Positions 1 through 7,797 of a DNA stretch of 64,000 bases are shown in pieces. The position numbers and the translations under genes are program-made. Origin of the DNA: an uncultured Bacteroides sp. GTDB lineage: Bacteria; Bacteroidota; Bacteroidia; Bacteroidales; Bacteroidaceae. The DNA is taken from positions 1 through 64,000 of the forward strand of contig NZ_CAUFUE010000001.1 of NCBI RefSeq assembly GCF_959029255.1, read 5' to 3'. Numbering within the stretch: the stretch's first letter is position 1; every line of letters begins with the position of its first letter. The notes beneath the pieces are model-generated. The model worked only from the letters and a program-made list of their open reading frames with translations. It had not been told where the DNA came from and searched no databases.

Positions 1-55
1 ACCTGTAACCGGCTGATCCGTAGTCAGCTACTCTATTCAGTTGAGCTACGCGGCC
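1..55 (-). tRNA. tRNA-Arg (anticodon ACG), 3' end outside window
   Basis: Read on the minus strand, this is the 5' part of a tRNA. It has an acceptor strand GGCCGCG, a D arm beginning AGCTC, and an anticodon stem GCTGA paired with TCAGC around the loop CTACGGA, which puts ACG at positions 34-36. The variable region and the start of the T arm are visible, and the rest lies beyond position 1. ACG decodes CGU/CGC arginine codons. It has its own promoter-like boxes just upstream. Confidence 0.88.
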
Positions 56-72
56 TTTTTGTTTAACGGGTG

Positions 73-103
73 CAAAGATACGTACTTTTTCTTAATTAGC
101 AAA
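73..103 (-). promoter_or_regulatory. Bacteroides-type promoter of the tRNA-Arg
   Basis: On the minus strand, TTTG (100-103) is followed after 19 nt by TATCTTTG (73-80). This is an exact fit to the Bacteroides -33/-7 consensus TTTG-N19-21-TAnnTTTG, and the -7 box ends 17 nt before the tRNA 5' end. Confidence 0.7.
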
Positions 104-130
104 TGTTACGCAAACTTTTTTTGAAGATTT

Positions 131-2425
131 TTATTCGATGAAACGGTAGTTAAAGAGCTGCCAACCGATGGTTAGCCCAACATTCCACTCCTTTTTCGGT
201 GAGCTATAATGATTTACATACGCTGATATAGTTCCGAAAGGCAATTGGCAGATAACGGAAATTTCTCCCATATATTCGAACTTTGAAAACGCTTTTCCAT
301 AAAAAGCCTTGTTTAATGCATTTTTTTCAATGGGAAATACCGGCATAAATCCATAAAATTCGGTACGGAACTGAAACATATCGTTGAAAATAAATATAGG
401 CTTAATACCCGCCGCTAGAAATTGGTTGGCACGAAAAGCTTCATTATACATCAACTTACTATGAGGAGTAGGTGCGAATTCCGCAGCCTGCATCATTGTC
501 GCCGTATAATTCTCTGAGAAATTCTTCGATGAATAGAGCATTTCCGCCATCCATCCTAGAGTGAATTTAGGACTCATGGAGTGATATGCATCTTTCATGT
601 AAGAGATTTGAAGCCAGGACTGACGCTCTTTGGTAGAAGTTACCTCTTTGGGATTTCCGGGGCGAAACTTTTCTTTTCCGGTAAAAACCTGAGCTACCAA
701 CTTTTCATAATACCCTCTCGTCGCATACTGACGGGCATTATAAGTACTTCCATAGAACCCGATAGCTCCGCCTAATAACTTATAAGTACTCTTATCCGAA
801 CGATCTTCATCAAAATTTATCACATTAGACTGAAAGTAGTTATCTTCAAGCACTCCATATCCAATACTGAATTCCGCCCGCTTATTTGAAAGGAAAGGCA
901 GGGCTACCATTAATTTTACAAAACGTTCATCCTTTGAATTGAAAGATGGTTTGTCATTCTTAGAGAAGAGTTTATCCTTTTTATAATAATCAAAGGTACT
1001 TATGGATGCAATGAATCGATATGAGGTAGGTATACGGGTGGGCAAATCAATTTTTGCCATCAATTGAGCATTATTATACACTTTACCCAACTGACCGTCG
1101 AAAGTAATTTCTTTGGAGTAATAGTTCAAATTTTGGTATCCCAATCCTAAATATATTTGATTAGAACTTGTTGTAGAGACACTTCCACCCATACGAACAG
1201 AGAAATTATTCTCCATTTTAACTTTTAGATGGAGCTCGTACAAATCACTTTCCGGTTCGTAAACAGCATGAGGTATAATTTCCGATATCATATTATCTGC
1301 CAATAGACGGAAATAACCACGTTTTAGCTCTTCGTAAGTAAACACCTCATGGTCTTCATCATGAAATTCTTTCTTGATATAAACTTGTTGTTGCTCATTA
1401 GCTCCCTCGATATGAATATCGCGAAAGCGAAGTTGTGGCAAGTTGCTGCGATAGACCAATCGTCTTAATCGAATGTTATCGACATTTACACGTCGATGGA
1501 TACGATTTTTTATAGAATCCATTAAACTGATAGTCCGGTTATAACCAATATCATGTAATTCCTGTAAACGGTCAAAATCCAGCAAATTTACGTCATCATA
1601 TTTGAAATTCATTACAATGCCCAAAGAATCGGAAAGAGAATAGTCCGTTTTCTGCATTACCATATTTTCTATCTGACTCATCAAATCGTTCTCTTTAGGT
1701 TTGCTGGGATTGGCTGCCACCACACTACCAATAATAATATCAGGACGAAAGTCTTCCCGCATCACGTCAGTAGGGAAATTATTGTAAATGCCTCCATCAT
1801 AAGCCAATACACTATCAATTTCTATCGGTTTAAAAACAAAAGGAAAACTCATAGATGCACGTACAGCATCTCCTAAATCGCCTTTTCTCATTATAAGAGG
1901 TTTTTTATTATACACATCGGAAGCGATACATCGGAAAGGAACAAATAACCTATTAAAATCGCCGTTGCAAGATGCCGTAGCTCGTGCAAATAGCTCTACA
2001 AACACTAAATTCATCTGTATGGGATTAACCATACTGGTAGGAAGTATCTGTGGTTTCAGATGCATTGAGTCTCTAAAAGCAAACCGGATATTGAAAAACT
2101 CGGGTGTAGGACGTTTTTTTTTAAAATAATATTCATATTTAGGTTCTACCTTTCCGGAATACCAGCGTTTGAAATCGGGAGAACGTAACAGAGCCTCCAT
2201 ATCATCTGGAGAGTACCCCATGGCATACAAAGAACCGATAATGGCACCCATTGAAGTACCGGCAATATAATCGATGGGGATATTGTTTTCTTCCAGGGCA
2301 CGGATAATACCGATATGCGTCATACCTTTCGCACCACCACCACTAAGGACAAGTCCCACTTTCTGAGCTTGAACTATTGATAGCAAACATAGGCAAAACA
2401 ACAAAAACAACAGAATTCTCTTCAT
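131..2425 (-). CDS. patatin-like phospholipase with C-terminal outer-membrane barrel
   Basis: A 764-aa protein with a signal peptide (about residues 1-20, ending QA). The patatin domain follows directly: glycine-rich oxyanion loop GGGAKG (29-34), nucleophile elbow GTSMG with Ser58, and the catalytic Asp in a DGG motif near residue 210. The Ser-Asp dyad is therefore complete and the protein should hydrolyse acyl lipids. A POTRA-like segment (about 330-400) and a long region rich in alternating aromatic and polar strands (about 400-764, ending in phenylalanine/tyrosine-rich residues) suggest a BamA/TamA-like surface barrel, as in PlpD-type proteins. It probably sits in the outer membrane. It is a single gene, separated from htpG by a terminator; a TATATTTG box at 2468-2475 could be its -7 element. 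The substrate is unknown. Confidence 0.85.
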   Translation of the reverse strand: MKRILLFLLFCLCLLSIVQAQKVGLVLSGGGAKGMTHIGIIRALEENNIPIDYIAGTSMGAIIGSLYAMGYSPDDMEALLRSPDFKRWYSGKVEPKYEYYFKKKRPTPEFFNIRFAFRDSMHLKPQILPTSMVNPIQMNLVFVELFARATASCNGDFNRLFVPFRCIASDVYNKKPLIMRKGDLGDAVRASMSFPFVFKPIEIDSVLAYDGGIYNNFPTDVMREDFRPDIIIGSVVAANPSKPKENDLMSQIENMVMQKTDYSLSDSLGIVMNFKYDDVNLLDFDRLQELHDIGYNRTISLMDSIKNRIHRRVNVDNIRLRRLVYRSNLPQLRFRDIHIEGANEQQQVYIKKEFHDEDHEVFTYEELKRGYFRLLADNMISEIIPHAVYEPESDLYELHLKVKMENNFSVRMGGSVSTTSSNQIYLGLGYQNLNYYSKEITFDGQLGKVYNNAQLMAKIDLPTRIPTSYRFIASISTFDYYKKDKLFSKNDKPSFNSKDERFVKLMVALPFLSNKRAEFSIGYGVLEDNYFQSNVINFDEDRSDKSTYKLLGGAIGFYGSTYNARQYATRGYYEKLVAQVFTGKEKFRPGNPKEVTSTKERQSWLQISYMKDAYHSMSPKFTLGWMAEMLYSSKNFSENYTATMMQAAEFAPTPHSKLMYNEAFRANQFLAAGIKPIFIFNDMFQFRTEFYGFMPVFPIEKNALNKAFYGKAFSKFEYMGEISVICQLPFGTISAYVNHYSSPKKEWNVGLTIGWQLFNYRFIE

Positions 2426-2548
2426 GACTAATAGTTCAGAGTGAAATGTGCTGATTTATTCAACGCTCAAATATAAACAATAGTTTCCAAAAACATCGTA
2501 TTCAACGGAAAAAAACACTTGTATAACAGTAAAAACAGACAAAAAAAA

Positions 2549-2578
2549 GGCATTACAACTCATGAGAATTGTAATGCC
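2549..2578 (-). terminator. intrinsic terminator after htpG
   Basis: A 10-bp perfect stem (GGCATTACAA with its complement) is followed on the minus strand by eight T residues (2541-2548). It lies 31 nt past the htpG stop. Confidence 0.85.
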
Positions 2579-2608
2579 CTTGTATATTGAATAAAATCTA
2601 AAGGGGCT

Positions 2609-4657
2609 TTATTTAATTAAGTCTATACTTCTCTTAACAAAGTTATTCAGGGCTTCTCCCTTTAACATGCCATTTTGAAGTAACGCTAAGTCAATCAGTT
2701 GACGAACAGTCTTGTTTTTAGCAGCATATCCGGCAAATATATTTTCTTTTTGTGTCTTTAACGCTTCCCACTTTTGGTCCAGATTATTCACCTCATCCTT
2801 TTCAGCAGTAGGTATTTCTTCATCCTTCTTACCATCTTGTTTCTTTTTCAGGTCATTTCGGTGTTGGTTTACCTCATCCATTTCCTTCTGAACAGGTGCA
2901 ATCTCTGCGGCACATTCCTTATCTTCGTCCGATAAAATCTCTTTTATAAGCTTGTGATCGGAGTTTAATACCAAGTTGAACATGTCCGGCATTTCTCCAT
3001 AGAAGCTCATTCCAGCTTGGATATTGGCCATTTCTTTCATACGGCGCATATATTCACTCTGTGTAATCATTACCGGTACAGAATTTTCACCTAAAGCTTG
3101 TGCCATTATATTAAATTCGGTTTTCTCGATTTTAGGCAGTTGACTCTTGAAGATAGCAGACAGTGCTTCTTGCTTTCCGGACTCCAGAACATCAATCTTT
3201 TTGTCTTCTTTGACAATCAAATTATCGATTACATCGCTGTCTACACGAGTGAAGCGTGTTTTTTCAAACTTTTGCTCCAGCATGCTTACCAAAGCGATAT
3301 CCAACTGGCCGTCCATCAACAGCACATTGTAGCCCTTATTCTTGGCTGCTTCAATATAACTGTATTGTTCATCTTTATGGTTAGCATACAGATAAATCAA
3401 ATTTCCATCCTTATCTGTCTGGTTATCTTTAATCAAAGTCTTATACTCTTCAAAAGTATAATATTTGTTGTCTGTATCGATGAAAAGGGCAAAATCTTTA
3501 GCTCTGTCATAGAAATCTTCTTGTGTGAGCATTCCATAATTGATAAAGATTTTCAAATCATTCCACTTTTCCTCGAATTGCTTGCGATCATTCTTAAAAA
3601 TTGATTGCAGGCGGTCTGATACCTTTTTGGTGATGTATGTAGATATTTTCTTTACGTTAGAGTCACTTTGCAAATAAGAACGGGATACATTCAACGGAAT
3701 ATCCGGTGAATCCAGTACGCCATGAAGCAGGGTAAGGAAGTCGGGGACAATTCCTTCAACAGAATCTGTTACATATACTTGGTTACAATAAAGTTGTATC
3801 TTGTTCTTATTTAACTCAATATTGCTCTTTACTTTTGGGAAGTAGAGAATTCCAGTAAGATGGAATGGATAATCTACATTCAGATGAATCCAGAATAGAG
3901 GTTCATCGGACATCGGGTAGAGTTCACGATAGAACTTTTTATAATCTTCATCTTTCAATTCGCTGGGCTTCAATGTCCACAACGGGTTTGCATTGTTGAT
4001 GATATTATCTTCATCCGTTTCCATTTGCTTACCGTCTTTCCATTCTTTCTTTTTACCAAATGCGACAGGGATGGGAAGGAAACTGCAATATTTCTTTAAT
4101 AAAGAAGAAATACGAGATTCTTCAAGAAATTCTTTGCAATCATCATCGATATAAAGTACGATATCAGTACCACGTTCGGTCTTATCTACATCTTCAATAG
4201 TAAATTCAGGACTGCCATCGCATGTCCATTTTACAGCTTGGGCGCCTTCTTGATAGGATTTGGTGATAATTTCAACTTTCTTGGCTACCATGAAAGCAGA
4301 ATAGAAACCTAAGCCGAAGTGTCCGATAATAGCATTTGCATCATTCTTGTATTTTTCCAGGAAGTCATTAGCTCCGGAAAATGCAATTTGATTGATATAT
4401 TTATCAATTTCTTCAGCTGTCAAACCGATACCATGGTCAGACACAGTAATTGTATCCTTGCCTAAAGAAACATGAACGGTTAAGTCTCCAACTTCACCTT
4501 TAAATTCACCAATAGAAGCCAAGGTCTTCAGTTTCTGAGTAGCATCTACTGCATTAGAAACCAACTCGCGAAGAAAAATCTCATGATCGCTGTACAAAAA
4601 CTTTTTAATGACGGGGAAAATGTTTTCGGTAGTTACCCCAATATTTCCTTTTTGCAT
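2609..4657 (-). CDS. htpG: molecular chaperone HtpG (Hsp90)
   Basis: A 682-aa cytosolic Hsp90-family chaperone that folds client proteins through an ATP-driven clamp. The N-terminal GHKL ATPase is clear: ELVSNAVDAT with Glu31 and Asn35 (catalytic Glu and Mg-binding Asn of the family), DHGIGLT near residue 80, and GHFGLGFYSAFMV for the ATP lid. The middle domain (about 230-500) and dimerisation domain follow. A charged lysine/glutamate insert (about 590-620) in the C-terminal part is typical of Bacteroidetes copies. Length matches the family in this phylum. It is monocistronic, with terminators on both sides. Confidence 0.97.
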   Translation of the reverse strand: MQKGNIGVTTENIFPVIKKFLYSDHEIFLRELVSNAVDATQKLKTLASIGEFKGEVGDLTVHVSLGKDTITVSDHGIGLTAEEIDKYINQIAFSGANDFLEKYKNDANAIIGHFGLGFYSAFMVAKKVEIITKSYQEGAQAVKWTCDGSPEFTIEDVDKTERGTDIVLYIDDDCKEFLEESRISSLLKKYCSFLPIPVAFGKKKEWKDGKQMETDEDNIINNANPLWTLKPSELKDEDYKKFYRELYPMSDEPLFWIHLNVDYPFHLTGILYFPKVKSNIELNKNKIQLYCNQVYVTDSVEGIVPDFLTLLHGVLDSPDIPLNVSRSYLQSDSNVKKISTYITKKVSDRLQSIFKNDRKQFEEKWNDLKIFINYGMLTQEDFYDRAKDFALFIDTDNKYYTFEEYKTLIKDNQTDKDGNLIYLYANHKDEQYSYIEAAKNKGYNVLLMDGQLDIALVSMLEQKFEKTRFTRVDSDVIDNLIVKEDKKIDVLESGKQEALSAIFKSQLPKIEKTEFNIMAQALGENSVPVMITQSEYMRRMKEMANIQAGMSFYGEMPDMFNLVLNSDHKLIKEILSDEDKECAAEIAPVQKEMDEVNQHRNDLKKKQDGKKDEEIPTAEKDEVNNLDQKWEALKTQKENIFAGYAAKNKTVRQLIDLALLQNGMLKGEALNNFVKRSIDLIK

Positions 4658-4716
4658 ACTACGTTTATATTTTTAGGTTTATACTTTTATCGTTTTGGCA
4701 AATATGAAACAAAAAA

Positions 4717-4743
4717 AATGCCAGCCCAATAAGGACTGACATT
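4717..4743 (-). terminator. intrinsic terminator after clpC
   Basis: An 11-bp stem with two G-U pairs and a 5-nt loop, followed on the minus strand by a T run (4711-4718). It lies 27 nt past the clpC stop. Confidence 0.8.
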
Positions 4744-4769
4744 TTGACGGTCTTTTATAAAAAAGATGA

Positions 4770-7298
4770 TTACGCTTTCTTAATACTTAATTCATCTTTT
4801 TCTTTATCTACGGAGATATTTACGGTGTCTCCTGGTTGTATACCGGCTGATACAATTAGCTCGGAAAGTCCATCTTCCAGATAATTCTGGATGGCACGCT
4901 TCAAAGGACGTGCGCCAAACTGTACATCATAACCTTTGGAAGCAAGGAACTTTTTAGCATCTTCATCTACAACTAATTTATAGCCAATAGCTTCAATGCG
5001 TTCAAATAATCCTTTCAACTCAATATCGACAATCTTGGTGATAGCATCCAATGAGAGTTGGTCGAAGGTAATGATTTCATCGAGACGATTCAGGAACTCA
5101 GGAGCAAAAGTCTTGTTCAAAGCTTTCTGTATCACGCCGCGAGAATGCTCATTATTATCTGTACGACTTTGTGCGGTAAAACCTACGCCATGACCAAACT
5201 CTTTCAATTGCCGGGTACCGATATTGGAAGTCATAATGATAACCGTATTCTTGAAGTCAATGGTTCTGCCATAATTGTCAGTTAAGCGACCTTCATCCAA
5301 TACCTGTAACAGGATATTGAATACATCCGGGTGGGCTTTTTCTATCTCGTCCAACAAGACTATGGAATAAGGTTTGCGCCGTACTTTCTCAGTCAACTGT
5401 CCGCCTTCTTCATAACCGACATAACCCGGAGCGGCGCCAATCATGCGAGAAACAGTGTATTTCTCCATGTATTCACTCATATCGATACGTATCAACGCAT
5501 CACTGGAGCCAAACATGTATTTAGCCAACTGTTTTGCCAAGTGTGTTTTACCAACACCGGTAGGGCCAAGAAACATGAATGTACCGATAGGGCGATTGGG
5601 GTCTTTCAATCCTACACGGCTACGCAGAATTGCTTTTGTCAATTTCTCGATAGCAGTATTCTGGGCGATGACTTTAGCCTGTAATTCTTCTTTCATACCT
5701 GCAAGCTTCAGACCTTCTGCCTGTGCCATACGTTGTACGGGTACGCCGGACATCATGGATACGACATTCGCTATTTCTTCTTCCCCTACGGTTTGACGGT
5801 CGTCTTTCAAACGAGCTTCCCATTCGGCTTTCATTTCATCCAGACGAGCAGACAATTCTTTTTCGCGATCACGATAGCTGGCGGCAAGCTCGAAATTTTG
5901 CGATTTCACTGCTTCAGCTTTTAGATTACGCGCCTCTTCTATCAACTTTTCTTGTTCTTCAATTTCTTTAGGAACATTAATGTTTGTCAGATGTACGCGT
6001 GAACCTGCTTCATCCAAGGCGTCAATGGCCTTGTCGGGGAAGTTACGGTCGGTGATGTAGCGGTCTGCCAACTTGACACACGCTTCCAGAGCTTCGTCGG
6101 TATAATTCACATTGTGATGGTCTTCGTATTTCTCTTTGATATTCTTCAATATCTGAAGAGTTTCCTCAGCAGTAGTAGGCTCTACAATTACTTTCTGGAA
6201 TCTACGTTCCAAAGCGCCATCTTTCTCAATATTCTTTCTATATTCATCAAGCGTAGTGGCACCGATACATTGTATTTCACCACGTGCCAAAGCAGGTTTC
6301 AGCATATTTGCAGCATCCATAGAGCCAGCTGCTGCACCGGCACCGACAATCGTATGAATTTCGTCAATGAAGAGAATAACATTCGAATTTTTCTGTAGTT
6401 CATTGATTATAGAGCGGATACGCTCTTCAAATTGCCCACGATATTTTGTTCCGGCCACAACAGATGCCATGTCAAGCATCACTACACGCTTGTCAAATAG
6501 AATACGCGATACCTTTTTCTGTACGATACGCAATGCCAGCCCTTCTACAATGGCAGATTTACCGACTCCCGGTTCACCGATAAGTACCGGATTATTTTTC
6601 TTACGACGGCTCAAGATTTGTGCCAGCCGTTCAATCTCCCGTTCACGGCCTACCACCGGATCCAGCTTTCCTTCTTCAGCGGCACGCGTCATGTCCATAC
6701 CGAAATTATCCAATACGGGAGTGTCGTTGGACGGTTTCTTGGAGGCGGTTTGTGCAGATGATGATGAGCTACTGCCAGGACTACGCGAAGCGCGTGACAT
6801 ATTCATCTCCTCTTCATCTTCTTCATCGTCTTCTGTAAAACCCATTCCTGCATTGGGATTAGTCGATTTCATCGAAAGTTGTTCAAATACAGACTGGTAG
6901 TTTACCTGGTTTTCTTCCAAAACTGTGGCAGCCAAATTATCTCCGTCTTTCAATATAGCTAGCAATACGTGTTCGGCATCTGCTGTTGAACTCTTCAGCA
7001 GACGAGCTTCCAGCATACACATTTTTAATATTTTAGCTGCCATTGGAGACAAGGGCACATCTGCATCAGGCAAAAGAGTATCATCTTCAGCATCCTTCAG
7101 GAAACTCTCTAGACGACTTTTTACCTGTTTTAAATCTATATTGAGTTTCATCATAATTTCAATAGCTTTTCCACCACCGTCTCGCAACATGCCAAGTAGT
7201 AGGTGTTCAGGGCCAATATATCTATTTCTCAATCGATTGGCTTCTTCTTTGCTATAAGTAATAATGTCAGAAACTCTTTGTGAAAATTGATTGTTCAT
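4770..7298 (-). CDS. clpC: ATP-dependent Clp protease ATPase subunit ClpC
   Basis: An 842-aa Hsp100 unfoldase that feeds proteins to ClpP. The order of parts is: two N-terminal Clp_N repeats (about 1-150); an acidic and then serine-rich linker (about 150-190) that is unusually low in complexity; first AAA+ domain with Walker A GEPGVGKS (about 241-248); a UVR/M-domain coiled coil (about 415-480, containing the NFELAASYRDREKELS stretch); second AAA+ domain with Walker A GPTGVGKT (about 575-582) and sensor/C-terminal D2-small domain. The M domain and two full Clp_N repeats place it with ClpC rather than ClpA or ClpB. It is transcribed alone from a TATCTTTG box at 7337-7344. Confidence 0.95.
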   Translation of the reverse strand: MNNQFSQRVSDIITYSKEEANRLRNRYIGPEHLLLGMLRDGGGKAIEIMMKLNIDLKQVKSRLESFLKDAEDDTLLPDADVPLSPMAAKILKMCMLEARLLKSSTADAEHVLLAILKDGDNLAATVLEENQVNYQSVFEQLSMKSTNPNAGMGFTEDDEEDEEEMNMSRASRSPGSSSSSSAQTASKKPSNDTPVLDNFGMDMTRAAEEGKLDPVVGREREIERLAQILSRRKKNNPVLIGEPGVGKSAIVEGLALRIVQKKVSRILFDKRVVMLDMASVVAGTKYRGQFEERIRSIINELQKNSNVILFIDEIHTIVGAGAAAGSMDAANMLKPALARGEIQCIGATTLDEYRKNIEKDGALERRFQKVIVEPTTAEETLQILKNIKEKYEDHHNVNYTDEALEACVKLADRYITDRNFPDKAIDALDEAGSRVHLTNINVPKEIEEQEKLIEEARNLKAEAVKSQNFELAASYRDREKELSARLDEMKAEWEARLKDDRQTVGEEEIANVVSMMSGVPVQRMAQAEGLKLAGMKEELQAKVIAQNTAIEKLTKAILRSRVGLKDPNRPIGTFMFLGPTGVGKTHLAKQLAKYMFGSSDALIRIDMSEYMEKYTVSRMIGAAPGYVGYEEGGQLTEKVRRKPYSIVLLDEIEKAHPDVFNILLQVLDEGRLTDNYGRTIDFKNTVIIMTSNIGTRQLKEFGHGVGFTAQSRTDNNEHSRGVIQKALNKTFAPEFLNRLDEIITFDQLSLDAITKIVDIELKGLFERIEAIGYKLVVDEDAKKFLASKGYDVQFGARPLKRAIQNYLEDGLSELIVSAGIQPGDTVNISVDKEKDELSIKKA

Positions 7299-7336
7299 AC
7301 TAATTCTTTCTCCTCAATTAAAAGGTTATTCATGTA

Positions 7337-7344
7337 CAAAGATA
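7337..7344 (-). promoter_or_regulatory. candidate -7 box of clpC
   Basis: TATCTTTG on the minus strand, 38 nt upstream of the clpC start, is an exact TAnnTTTG match. No clear TTTG is present at -33. Confidence 0.45.
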
Positions 7345-7531
7345 CGTATTAATTAAATTCACGCATCATATAATTCGATTTATTACTATACAAATCTCAT
7401 GCCACAAATAAAAAAGCATTTTTGTTTTATACATTATATATATACACGACAGCCGGATTAGAAGCCGTTTTTCACTTTTTATATAAATATTTTCAAGCAG
7501 GAAACCGTTTATTTCCCCACATGGAATTTCT

Positions 7532-7619
7532 CGTACCTCACTATGGTACGCTTCGTACCCTACTAAGGCACAGCGTGTATCATAGTTGGGTATTCCTTGT
7601 ACCGATGCTTGGTACATGT
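7532..7619. repeat. four phased 22-bp imperfect palindromic repeats upstream of gyrA
   Basis: Four consecutive 22-bp units begin at 7532, 7554, 7576 and 7598. Each has the plan YGTACC/YGTATC, 7 nt, then GGTAC/GGCAC/GGTAT, so every unit is itself an inverted repeat and half-sites recur every 11 bp. The surrounding 7299-7797 gap (about 500 bp) contains no convincing gene; the ORFs that can be drawn across it lack any recognisable domain. The array may be a protein-binding site or a decayed intergenic repeat family, and a related array is at 33937-34029. Confidence 0.65.
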
Positions 7620-7797
7620 ATGTAGCCGATAAGCAGATTGCCGGGAAAATGCCCCATACGCTGAAGAAAGGTATAAAGCGAAATTGTATACAATTGCAAC
7701 AAAGTTTATAGATGAAAACTTTTGTATGTCGTAAAAAAGCAGTATTTTAGCGTGGTTTTTCACAAACCCTAAAATGTATAATTAATAATCTTTTTAA

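Noticed and set aside
7366..7763. Open frames of 66-83 codons across the gap between clpC and gyrA
   Set aside because: They run through the 22-bp repeats, overlap on both strands, have no domain and lack a sensible start; the repeats explain the open frames.
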